Below are positions 7,035 to 13,040 of a stretch of DNA of 13,040 bases, piece by piece (position 1 is the stretch's first letter; every line of letters begins with the position of its first letter). The DNA is from an uncultured Collinsella sp. (GTDB lineage: Bacteria > Actinomycetota > Coriobacteriia > Coriobacteriales > Coriobacteriaceae), in contig URVD01000028.1 of assembly GCA_900551195.1 (NCBI GenBank), positions 1 to 13,040 of the forward strand. The letters are read 5' to 3'. The notes beneath the pieces were generated by a model, which searched no databases, had not been told where the DNA came from, and saw only the letters and a program-made list of their open reading frames with translations. Made by a program: the position numbers and the translations under genes.

Positions 7035-8176
7035 AATGAGCCGAGTGCGCGAGTGGGAAGAGTCACGAGCATGGTCGTTCCGCGCTCCGAGCTCTCTTCG
7101 ACCTCGATGGAGCCGCCGTGGAGTGCGGCAATCTCCCAGACCAGTGCAAGCCCCAGCCCCACGCCGCCATATGCCCTGCTGCGCGATTTGTCGACGCGAA
7201 AGAAGGGCTGAAAGATGCTCGTCTGGTATTGCTCGGGAATGCCCGGTCCCTGGTCGCGCACGCGTAGCAGCACGCGGTCGCCTTCGGCGCAGGCGTTGAT
7301 TTGCACGGTCGAGTTGGGCGCGCTATAGCGTATGGCGTTTTCGGTCAAGTTGAACAGCAACCGATAGATCAGCGTGTCGCTGCCGATCGTTTGCGCGTCG
7401 CCCTCACTTGTAAGCGTGATGTCTTTTTGCTCGGCAAGGGGTGCCAGGTCCGTGAGCACTTCTTCGATCATCGGCGCTAGGTCAATCACATCGTTGCAAG
7501 GGACACTGCGCAGCTCGCTCATCTCGAGCAGGGTCTTTGTCATGTGCGTCATTCGCTCGGTCTGCTCCTGCAGCAGCCCGAGCAGGCTCGCTGTATCGGC
7601 GTCGACGTCGGGGTGCTCGGCGCAAAACAGCTCAACCTGGGCCTGCATGAGCGCAAGCGGCGTGCGCAGTTCGTGCGCCGCATTGCCCGTAAACTGTCTT
7701 TGTGCGGAAAATCCCTCGTCAAGGCGGGCAATCATGTCGTTAAACGACGCGCTGCAGCGCCTGAGTTCAGAGGGCACGTCCTCGCTGATTTTTGTGTCGG
7801 CGAGGTTGTCGGGCCGCACGCTCTCGACTTGCGTCGCAAAGAAGCGCAACGGCCGCAGCGCATGTCCGCTCACAAAGTAGGCCAGCACGCCGCCGAGCAG
7901 CGTCACCGCCGCAGTTATATACCAGCTCGTCGCGCCAAACGATTCTTGGGCGTCGTTCACGACGATGGTCAGCGCGTCGTCGAGCTCTTTGTTTGTCGGG
8001 TCAAATGAGCTGGGCGAGGCCGCCTCCACCTTGCTGTGCGCCGATAGTTCATTGCCGATCGAGTCCATGTAGCGCATGCCGGAGTAGCCAACCAGGCAAT
8101 TCATAAGTACGCAGGTCGAACATATCAGCAGTGCCGTCATCAACGTGATGCGCCACTGCAGCGACAACCGCTTCAT
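7028..8176 (-). CDS. Two-component sensor histidine kinase (OmpR/PhoR-type partner)
   Basis: This is a 382-aa membrane-bound sensor kinase. A first membrane helix (about residues 9-32) is followed by a short extracytoplasmic sensor loop (about 33-83), a second helix (about 84-104) and a HAMP-like linker (about 105-158). The dimerisation domain carries the phosphoacceptor His168 in AAHELRTPLAL. The ATPase domain shows the N box at NLTENAIRYS (Asn280), the G1 box DQGPGIP (308-314), an F box QPFFRVD and the G2 box GVGLGLAL (338-345). All catalytic boxes are intact. The ATG at 8174-8176 overlaps the stop of the response regulator gene as ATGA, indicating translational coupling. The roughly 50-residue sensor loop has no cysteine or known sensing domain. 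Divergence from the redox operon suggests that the operon is its target. Confidence 0.93.
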   Translation of the reverse strand: MKRLSLQWRITLMTALLICSTCVLMNCLVGYSGMRYMDSIGNELSAHSKVEAASPSSFDPTNKELDDALTIVVNDAQESFGATSWYITAAVTLLGGVLAYFVSGHALRPLRFFATQVESVRPDNLADTKISEDVPSELRRCSASFNDMIARLDEGFSAQRQFTGNAAHELRTPLALMQAQVELFCAEHPDVDADTASLLGLLQEQTERMTHMTKTLLEMSELRSVPCNDVIDLAPMIEEVLTDLAPLAEQKDITLTSEGDAQTIGSDTLIYRLLFNLTENAIRYSAPNSTVQINACAEGDRVLLRVRDQGPGIPEQYQTSIFQPFFRVDKSRSRAYGGVGLGLALVWEIAALHGGSIEVEESSERGTTMLVTLPTRALGSLK

Positions 8177-8847
8177 TTGCCATCCTCCATAACGTAGCCT
8201 TCGCCGATTCGGTTGCGGATGGGGTCGTGCCCCAACGCGCCGCGCAGCTTTTTGCGCAGCGACGAGATGTGCACGCGGGTCGCGTTGCTAAAGCTGTTGA
8301 CGCTGCTGTCCCATACGTGGTCGATGAGCTCCTCCTGGCTCACCGGCCGCCCCTGGTTAAGCATCAGGTATTCCAAGATGCCGGTCTCCTTGCGCGTGAG
8401 GGACAGGATCTCGTCGCCCACTGTGGCGAGGCGCGCCTTGGTGTCAAAGCTCAGCGATCCACAGGTTAGAACAACGTCGCTTTGTGTAAAGCGTCTGAGG
8501 GTAAGGCTGCGAATCCTTGCCGCAAGCTCGTCAAGATGAAACGGCTTGGTGAGGTAGTCGTTGGCGCCCGCATCGAGCCCCGCTACCTTGTCGGAGACCT
8601 CGCCACGTGCCGAGAGCACAAGCACCTTGGTCTCACAATCAGCTGTCCTGAGTTGCCTGAGCACGGTCATGCCGTCGACATGGGGGAGATTGAGGTCGAG
8701 CACGACAAGATCAAAGGTCTCGACATCGAGCAGATCGAGGGCCTGCTGCCCGTCGTAGCAGCAGTCGACGCTATAGGCCAAGTTGCGCAGGCTGCGTGCG
8801 ATCGCATCGCACAGCGCCCGCTCGTCCTCGATGACCAAGATGCGCAT
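8173..8847 (-). CDS. OmpR/PhoB-family response regulator
   Basis: The protein is 224 aa. The N-terminal receiver (about 1-120) has the acidic pair E7-D8, phosphoacceptor Asp51 in VVLDLNLP, Ser79 in VLSA and Lys101 in YLTKPF. The C-terminal winged helix (about 127-224) shows the typical LSLTRKETGILEYLMLNQG opening, the LIDHVWD helix, the recognition-helix region NATRVHISSLRKKL and the closing IGEGYVM hairpin. The ATG at 8847 is preceded by AGGAG. It is first in a two-gene operon with the kinase and diverges from the CXXC/4Fe-4S/TlpA operon across 89 bases. It presumably acts there as autoregulator and activator (inference). Confidence 0.95.
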   Translation of the reverse strand: MRILVIEDERALCDAIARSLRNLAYSVDCCYDGQQALDLLDVETFDLVVLDLNLPHVDGMTVLRQLRTADCETKVLVLSARGEVSDKVAGLDAGANDYLTKPFHLDELAARIRSLTLRRFTQSDVVLTCGSLSFDTKARLATVGDEILSLTRKETGILEYLMLNQGRPVSQEELIDHVWDSSVNSFSNATRVHISSLRKKLRGALGHDPIRNRIGEGYVMEDGK

Positions 8848-8936
8848 AACGTTCTCCTTGCATAATCATTCACGCTTAACACGGATTTTATAGTCGGTAT
8901 GGTCCAATGGGTCGCGAAACGAAAGGAGTGGTCAGA
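8848..8936. promoter_or_regulatory. Divergent promoter region between the two-component system and the redox operon
   Basis: This 89-base gap separates two divergent operons. A single AT-rich core, TTTTATAGT (8886-8894), gives a -10-like TATAGT on the plus strand (8889-8894) and TATAAA on the minus strand (8887-8892). These would give leaders of about 35 bases in each direction. Neither has a recognisable -35 element, which would fit activation by the response regulator. No clear repeat operator could be assigned. Confidence 0.4.
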
Positions 8937-9083
8937 TTGTTCAAAGCGATTAAGCCTGTGGCGCAGGTGGCTTTGCTGATCGTTGGGGTAGCCATGGTTG
9001 GCTTTGGAATTATGCGCGGCGAGGCAGATGCCGTGCTGGCCAAGGCAATCAGGCTGTGCTTGGAGTGTATCGGAATTGGATAA
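8937..9083 (+). CDS. CD1871A-family CXXC membrane microprotein
   Basis: A 48-residue protein starts at a TTG at 8937, eight bases after AAGGAG, and ends at TAA 9081-9083. A GTG at 8928 overlaps the ribosome binding site and is not a credible start. The sequence is a short basic N-terminus (MFKAIKPVAQ), one membrane helix (about residues 9-26), GEADAVLAKAI and a C-terminal CLECIGIG with the pair Cys41-x-x-Cys44. Size, GEA.AVLAKA and CLECIGIG match what I know of the CD1871A family of CXXC proteins. These sit beside 4Fe-4S membrane proteins and thioredoxin-like lipoproteins in anaerobic Firmicutes. The role is unknown; a thiol relay or metal/cluster ligand is plausible. Its stop overlaps the start of the next gene. 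Confidence 0.85.
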   Translation: MFKAIKPVAQVALLIVGVAMVGFGIMRGEADAVLAKAIRLCLECIGIG

Positions 9084-9987
9084 AAGAAAAAACACTGCAT
9101 CGCATCTTTTAGCGCGATTTCGTGGATTGATTCAGGCGGCGGCGACGCTTGCGACCAATATTCACCTGCCTAACTTTGCCAAGGGCGGCATCTACCAGGG
9201 AGCGGGCAAAGCCGTCTGCGTGCCGGGCCTCAACTGCTACTCGTGTCCAGCGGCCTCGGGTGCGTGCCCCATCGGGTCGTTTCAGTCGGTGGTGGGCTCG
9301 TCTAAGTTTAGCTTCTCGTATTACGTCACCGGAACGCTCATTCTGATCGGCGTGCTGCTGGGACGTTTTGTATGCGGCTTTTTGTGCCCGTTTGGATGGC
9401 TACAAGAGCTTTTGCATAAGATTCCCAGCAAAAAGCTCTCCACGAAAAAGCTCAAGCCGCTCACGTACATCAAGTATGCCGTGCTGCTGTTTGCCGTGGT
9501 GCTGCTGCCCGTCTTGGTGGTTAACGATGTGGGTATGGGCGACCCGTTCTTTTGCAAGTACATCTGCCCGCAAGGTGTGCTCGAGGGCGCGATTCCGCTG
9601 TCCATCATGAACGTGGGAATCCGCTCCGCGCTGGGAAAGCTCTTTTCCTGGAAGCTCGCGATCCTCATTGTGGTTGCGGTGCTGAGCGTGCTGTTCTATC
9701 GCCCCTTCTGCAAATGGATTTGCCCCCTCGGCGCATTTTATGCGCTCATGAACAAGGTGTCTTTGCTGGGGATCCAGGTTGACCAGTGCAAATGCGTCTC
9801 GTGCGGCAAGTGCGCCAAGGTGTGTCAAATGGACGTGGACGTTACGCGTACGCCCGACCATGCCGAGTGCATTCGTTGCGGCAAATGCGTGGGCGCGTGC
9901 CCCGTCGATGCTATTAGCTTTCGCTATGGGCTGGGTGTGACGGGCGACAAACCCGCGCAGTCCACGCAAGCCTGCGAAAACAAATAG
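9076..9987 (+). CDS. Polytopic 4Fe-4S membrane protein (NapH/RnfE/YccM-like)
   Basis: The best start is the TTG at 9076, ten bases after GGAG and overlapping the upstream stop by eight bases, giving 303 aa (LDKRKNTASH). An ATG at 8998 is in frame but would read deep through the microprotein gene and yields an unlikely N-terminus. Membrane segments lie at about 82-103, 131-150 and 190-210. Cysteines fall into the family pattern: CVPGLNCYSC and CPIG (48-64), then CxxxCP motifs at 100/104, 160/164 and 212/216. Two C-terminal ferredoxin sites follow: C240/243/246/250 and C265/268/271/275. Such proteins take electrons from quinol or a flavoprotein and pass them across or along the membrane. The neighbours suggest delivery to extracytoplasmic thiols through the CXXC protein and the TlpA-like lipoprotein (inference). 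Confidence 0.9.
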   Translation: MDKRKNTASHLLARFRGLIQAAATLATNIHLPNFAKGGIYQGAGKAVCVPGLNCYSCPAASGACPIGSFQSVVGSSKFSFSYYVTGTLILIGVLLGRFVCGFLCPFGWLQELLHKIPSKKLSTKKLKPLTYIKYAVLLFAVVLLPVLVVNDVGMGDPFFCKYICPQGVLEGAIPLSIMNVGIRSALGKLFSWKLAILIVVAVLSVLFYRPFCKWICPLGAFYALMNKVSLLGIQVDQCKCVSCGKCAKVCQMDVDVTRTPDHAECIRCGKCVGACPVDAISFRYGLGVTGDKPAQSTQACENK

Positions 9988-10022
9988 GTACCTATATAAG
10001 TTTCGATATAAACGGAGGAACC

Positions 10023-10985
10023 ATGAAACTGTCAAAAATTGCGGCCTTGTTGATGCTGCCCGTGCTGGCGCTGACTCTCGCGGCGTGCTCTGCCCCCAAG
10101 GGCGACGCGAAGGGTGCTACGAGCGGCGATGCGCAGATTGCCGAGCTCATAGCGCAAAAGCCGTCGAGTGCCGAGGAGGCGGCCGAGCTGTACCAGCAGC
10201 TGCTGCAAAAGGAAAACGAGATCTTTGCGAGCGATAACGCCCTATGGGAAAAGGTGTTCCTTGCGGCCAACAAAGACACTCCCATGATTGAGGACGGCAA
10301 GAACTACGGTGACTTCTTGCTCGATACCATCGAGGGCGCCAAGGATCAGTTTGCGGCTGACGAGCTTAAGACGCTTAAGGCCGGCGCGCAGCAGGTCAAG
10401 GAGATCGAGGACAAGCTCATGGCGCTGGAGAAGGAGTTCCCCGGATGTGGCAGCACGCCCGGCGAGGGGGAGAGCGTCGATGCCTCGACCGCAGGCATGA
10501 CTAACGGCGAGAGCGGGGAGACGAAGTTCCCCAGCTTTAAGGGCAAGGACTTGGACGGCAACGATGTAAACAGCGACGAGCTGTTCTCCAAGAACAAGGT
10601 CACCGTCATGAACTTCTGGTTTACCACCTGCAAGCCGTGCGTGGGAGAGCTGGGCGATCTGGAGAAGCTCAACAAGGAGCTTGCCGAGAAGGGCGGCCAG
10701 GTCGTGGGCGTTAATTCCTTTACGCTCGATGGCAACAAAGACGAGGTGGCCGATGCCAAGGACGTGCTTTCCAAGAAGGGCGTGACGTATAAGAACATCT
10801 GGTTTAAGTCGGACAGCGAGGCCGGAAAGTTCACCTCCAACCTGTACTCGTTCCCGACCACCTACGTGATCGACCAGAACGGTAACATTGTGGGAGAGCC
10901 GATCATGGGCGGCATCAACTCCGCTGAGCAGCGCGAGGCGCTCAACAAACTGATCGATCAGGCACTCGCGAAGAGCGAACAGTAA
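10023..10985 (+). CDS. TlpA/ResA-like thioredoxin-fold lipoprotein (redoxin)
   Basis: The protein is 320 aa and starts at an ATG after CGGAGG, 35 bases downstream of the 4Fe-4S gene. The signal peptide ends in the lipobox LAAC, with Cys22 as the lipid-modified residue, so it is anchored outside the membrane. Residues about 36-140 form a helical acidic region not typical of short TlpA proteins. About 168-315 is the thioredoxin fold: the TKFPSFKGKDLDGN opening, MNFWFTTCKPCVGEL with redox cysteines 203 and 206, and the cis-proline segment SFPTTYVID. The extra Cys142 (PGCGS) is unexplained. Family members reduce extracytoplasmic disulfides or mature cytochromes. No cytochrome haem-ligation genes are in view, so reduction of another substrate, such as disulfides or persulfides, is more likely here (inference). 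Confidence 0.93.
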   Translation: MKLSKIAALLMLPVLALTLAACSAPKGDAKGATSGDAQIAELIAQKPSSAEEAAELYQQLLQKENEIFASDNALWEKVFLAANKDTPMIEDGKNYGDFLLDTIEGAKDQFAADELKTLKAGAQQVKEIEDKLMALEKEFPGCGSTPGEGESVDASTAGMTNGESGETKFPSFKGKDLDGNDVNSDELFSKNKVTVMNFWFTTCKPCVGELGDLEKLNKELAEKGGQVVGVNSFTLDGNKDEVADAKDVLSKKGVTYKNIWFKSDSEAGKFTSNLYSFPTTYVIDQNGNIVGEPIMGGINSAEQREALNKLIDQALAKSEQ

Positions 10986-11010
10986 GTCCGTGGGACAGAC
11001 AACTGAAGGG

Positions 11011-11038
11011 GAGTCGCTGGAAACAGCGACTCTTTTTT
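11011..11038 (+). terminator. Rho-independent terminator of the redox operon
   Basis: A perfect 9-base stem (GAGTCGCTG / CAGCGACTC) closes a GAAA tetraloop and is followed directly by six T residues (11033-11038). It lies 26 bases after the stop of the TlpA-like gene, ending that operon before the rhodanese fragment and the CoA-disulfide reductase. Confidence 0.95.
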
Positions 11039-11056
11039 CTGCTTCGGGGTAGCATC

Positions 11057-11209
11057 ATGGGTATACGTCGAAAGGGCACGCAGCTTTTCGTGCATTGCCT
11101 GAGCGGTGCGCGAAGCAACCAAGCTGTGAGTTTTCTTAAGCGTTTGGGGTACGGCAGTGTCAAGAATATCGGCGGCATAAGCGGCTACACGGGAAAGGTG
11201 GTGCGTTAG
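11057..11209 (+). pseudogene. N-terminally truncated rhodanese-like domain (50 aa)
   Basis: An ATG at 11057 opens a 50-residue frame ending with TAG at 11207-11209. It contains the rhodanese active-site loop HCLSGARS (catalytic Cys14) and the following helix and C-terminal signature FLKRLGYGSVKNIGGI. A complete single-domain rhodanese has about 100 residues. The first half, with the DVR and GHI..A.NIP motifs, is missing, and the frame upstream runs into the terminator. GGGG lies about 8 bases before the ATG, so translation is possible but weak. It ends two bases before the CoA-disulfide reductase start. It is not a copy of that protein's own rhodanese domain, whose loop reads CQSGIRS. It is most likely a remnant of a sulfurtransferase gene; a functional half-domain is less likely. 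Confidence 0.7.
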
Positions 11210-11211
11210 CT

Positions 11212-12903
11212 ATGAAGGTGGTTATCGTTGGAGGCGTCGCGGGCGGAGCATCGGCGGCCGCACGTTTGCGCAGACTCGACGAGCAGGCCCAAATTGTCAT
11301 CTTTGAGCGCACGGGTTTTGTATCGTATGCCAACTGTGGGCTTCCGTACTACATTGGCGGCGTGATAGAAGAAGAGAGCGCATTGACGCTGCAGTCTCCC
11401 AAGGGCTTTTGGGATCGCTTTCGCATTGCGGTCAAGACGAGTCACGAGGTGTTTGCCATCCATCCCGATTCGCATACGGTCGAGGTTCGCAATATGCTGA
11501 CGGGCGAGGAATTTGTCGAGACGTATGACAAGCTCATCCTGTCGCCGGGTGCAAAGCCGATTCGCCCTGCGTTGCCGGGCATCGACTCGGATAAAATCTT
11601 TAGCCTACGCACCGTTGAGGACACGCTGCGTATTCACAGCTATGTTCGAGAGCGGCGACCGAGCAGTGCCGTCGTGATCGGCGGCGGCTTCATTGGCGTC
11701 GAGACGGCGGAGAATCTGTGCGAGCTGGGGCTCAAGGTGACCCTTCTGCAGCGTCCCGTCCAGCTTATGAACAACCTGGATTGCGACATGGCGACCCTTT
11801 TGCATACCGAGGTGCGTGAGCACGGTATCGATCTGCGCCTCAAGGCCGATGTGACAGGTTTTGAGGAAGTTGATGGCCGCGTTGTCACCCATGTTGCGGG
11901 CGATGACCCTATCGGAGCCGATATGGTGCTGCTTGCCATTGGCGTGGCACCTGAGAGCCATCTGGCGCAAGAGGCGGGGCTCGAACTGGGCATCAAGGGG
12001 GCTATTGTGGTCAACGACCGCATGGAGACCTCTGCTGCCGACGTGTATGCCGTGGGCGATGCCGTGCAGGTCACGCATCAGGTGACCGGCGAGGACGCGG
12101 TCATTTCGCTCGCCGGCCCCGCCAACAAGCAGGGGCGTGTCGTCGCCGATGTCATAGCCGGCATGGACAGCTGCTACCTCGGATCGTTGGGCTCATCGGT
12201 TATCAAGGTATTCGACTTGACGGCGGCAAGCACGGGACTATCCGAAAAGGCAGCACACGCGGCGGGAATTGACTGCGACAGCGTGGTCCTGTCGCCCGGT
12301 TCGCATGCGGGTTATTATCCGGGTGCAACGCCCATGACCATGAAGGTTGTCTTCGAGAAGCAGGGATTGCGCCTGCTGGGTGCGCAAATCGTGGGCATCG
12401 ATGGTGTGGACAAGCGTATCGACGTTCTGGCGACTGCCATCCAGGCAGGCATGCGCGGCGATAGGCTTAAGGATTTGGACCTAGCATACGCGCCGCCGTA
12501 TTCATCGGCGAAGGATCCCGTCAATATGGCGGGCTTTATGATCGAGAACCTCAATCGCGGCATACTGGCGCAGTGGCATTGGGAGGATGAGCCCAACTTG
12601 CCACGCGATGGCAGCGTGCAGCTGCTCGATGTTCGTACGGAAGGGGAGTATGAGCGCGGGCATATCGATGGTTTCGTAAACATTCCCGTCGATGATCTGC
12701 GCAATCGCCTGGGCGAGCTCGACCGGGCCAAGCCGGTCTACGTGATTTGCCAGAGCGGCATTCGCAGCTACATTGCTTGCCGCATTTTGGCGCAGCATGG
12801 CTTTGAGTGCTTTAACTTCTCGGGCGGCTATCGCTTCTTTGCAGCCGTGACTGAGGCTCGCCGCGGCAGCGCTAACGTTATGCCGTGCGGGCTCGAAAAG
12901 TAG
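11212..12903 (+). CDS. CoA-disulfide reductase / NADH-dependent persulfide reductase with C-terminal rhodanese domain
   Basis: The protein is 563 aa, normal for the CoADR-rhodanese fusion family. The FAD-binding Rossmann motif is VVIVGGVAGGASAAARLRRL at the N-terminus, and the single redox-active Cys42 lies in SYANCGLPYYIGG. A second dinucleotide-binding motif, VVIGGGFIGVETAENL (about 155-170), binds NAD(P)H. The second FAD segment is VYAVGDAV. The dimerisation domain (about 325-450) ends near YAPPYSSAKDPVNMAGF. From about 465 to 555 there is a rhodanese domain with LLDVRTEGEYERGHIDGFVNIP and catalytic Cys513 in ICQSGIRS. The family reduces CoA disulfides, CoA persulfide or polysulfides in the cytoplasm. 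AAAGGTGG lies about ten bases before the ATG. The gene follows the truncated rhodanese by two bases and is closed by repeat copy 2. No separate promoter could be assigned after the upstream terminator. Confidence 0.93.
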   Translation: MKVVIVGGVAGGASAAARLRRLDEQAQIVIFERTGFVSYANCGLPYYIGGVIEEESALTLQSPKGFWDRFRIAVKTSHEVFAIHPDSHTVEVRNMLTGEEFVETYDKLILSPGAKPIRPALPGIDSDKIFSLRTVEDTLRIHSYVRERRPSSAVVIGGGFIGVETAENLCELGLKVTLLQRPVQLMNNLDCDMATLLHTEVREHGIDLRLKADVTGFEEVDGRVVTHVAGDDPIGADMVLLAIGVAPESHLAQEAGLELGIKGAIVVNDRMETSAADVYAVGDAVQVTHQVTGEDAVISLAGPANKQGRVVADVIAGMDSCYLGSLGSSVIKVFDLTAASTGLSEKAAHAAGIDCDSVVLSPGSHAGYYPGATPMTMKVVFEKQGLRLLGAQIVGIDGVDKRIDVLATAIQAGMRGDRLKDLDLAYAPPYSSAKDPVNMAGFMIENLNRGILAQWHWEDEPNLPRDGSVQLLDVRTEGEYERGHIDGFVNIPVDDLRNRLGELDRAKPVYVICQSGIRSYIACRILAQHGFECFNFSGGYRFFAAVTEARRGSANVMPCGLEK

Positions 12904-12913
12904 CGCGCATTGG

Positions 12914-13002
12914 AATGTGACAAAGTGACAGCCTCTTTGTCGCATCGGGGATGTTATATGCGGGATGGTGCGCCATGCGGCGTGCTGTCCCGTTCGTTTT
13001 TT
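12914..13002 (+). repeat. Composite palindromic intergenic repeat, copy 2
   Basis: This aligns without gaps to 6945-7033 (offset 5969), with about 14 differences in 89 bases by eye. The first palindrome (12914-12946) is degenerate here, with two non-pairing positions in its stem. The second hairpin (12962-12991) keeps every pair because all changes give G-U pairs in plus-strand RNA. It lies 10 bases after the stop of the CoA-disulfide reductase gene. Confidence 0.8.
12960..13002 (+). terminator. Probable rho-independent terminator after the CoA-disulfide reductase
   Basis: The 13-pair stem (GGGATGGTGCGCC / GGCGTGCTGTCCC, four G-U pairs, loop ATGC) is followed by GTTCG and a run of six T residues (12997-13002). 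The five-base gap before the T run is longer than ideal. It is part of repeat copy 2. Confidence 0.6.
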
Positions 13003-13040
13003 GGCGCGGTTCGTTACATTCTTCACTGGTATCGGCCAAA
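13003..13040. other. Window edge, no feature seen
   Basis: These last 38 bases follow the terminator T run. They contain no recognisable start, ribosome binding site or RNA gene. Confidence 0.4.

Noticed and set aside
7544..8008. Plus-strand frame opposite the histidine kinase
   Set aside because: The kinase frame has every catalytic box; this one has none.
8998..9075. N-terminal extension of the 4Fe-4S protein from the ATG at 8998
   Set aside because: It lies wholly inside the microprotein gene, lacks a ribosome binding site and gives an unfamiliar Cys/Trp-rich start. The TTG at 9076 has GGAG at a suitable distance.
9400..10035. Minus-strand frame opposite the 4Fe-4S gene
   Set aside because: His/Ala-rich antisense sequence; the opposite frame has complete ferredoxin motifs.
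12502..13026. Minus-strand frame running into the end of the window
   Set aside because: It crosses the repeat and the rhodanese domain in antisense and shows no domain.

Overview
The window is about 60% GC, uses GTG and TTG starts freely and has strong AAGGAG-type ribosome binding sites. It combines an LPXTG wall-anchored surface protein (Gram-positive envelope) with gene families shared with anaerobic Firmicutes. This suggests a Gram-positive gut anaerobe of the Coriobacteriia, most likely Collinsella or a relative. That placement is inferred from style and gene content, not from a marker gene.

Left part (1-5633, minus strand). A very large surface protein (body 50-4330) ends in LPKTG, a membrane segment and a charged tail. 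Its export signal lies just upstream in another reading frame (4331-4473), so the gene as read carries a one-base frameshift. A LuxR-type regulator (4629-5633) lies directly upstream on the same strand. The last 300 bases of the surface gene are clearly lower in GC than the rest and contain a duplicated wall-anchor motif.

Middle (5634-7035). A spacer holds a short orphan coding-like tail and the guaA promoter. The guaA gene (5931-6911, plus strand) encodes only the ATP-pyrophosphatase/synthase part of GMP synthase, with no glutamine amidotransferase domain. It is followed by a composite inverted repeat (6945-7033) that recurs without gaps at 12914-13002. The second hairpin of each copy looks like a rho-independent terminator.

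Right part (7028-12903), a redox block. A sensor kinase/response regulator pair (minus strand, ATGA overlap) is divergent from a three-gene plus-strand operon. That operon encodes a 48-residue CXXC membrane microprotein of the CD1871A type, a polytopic 4Fe-4S membrane protein of the NapH/RnfE style, and a TlpA-like thioredoxin lipoprotein with a CKPC site. A strong terminator closes it. Next come an N-terminally truncated rhodanese (50 aa, missed by size filters) and, two bases later, a CoA-disulfide/persulfide reductase with its own C-terminal rhodanese domain. Together they suggest that electrons from the membrane or cytoplasm are passed to extracytoplasmic thiols, disulfides or persulfides under two-component control, with persulfide handled in the cytoplasm. 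The physiological substrate cannot be read from the sequence.
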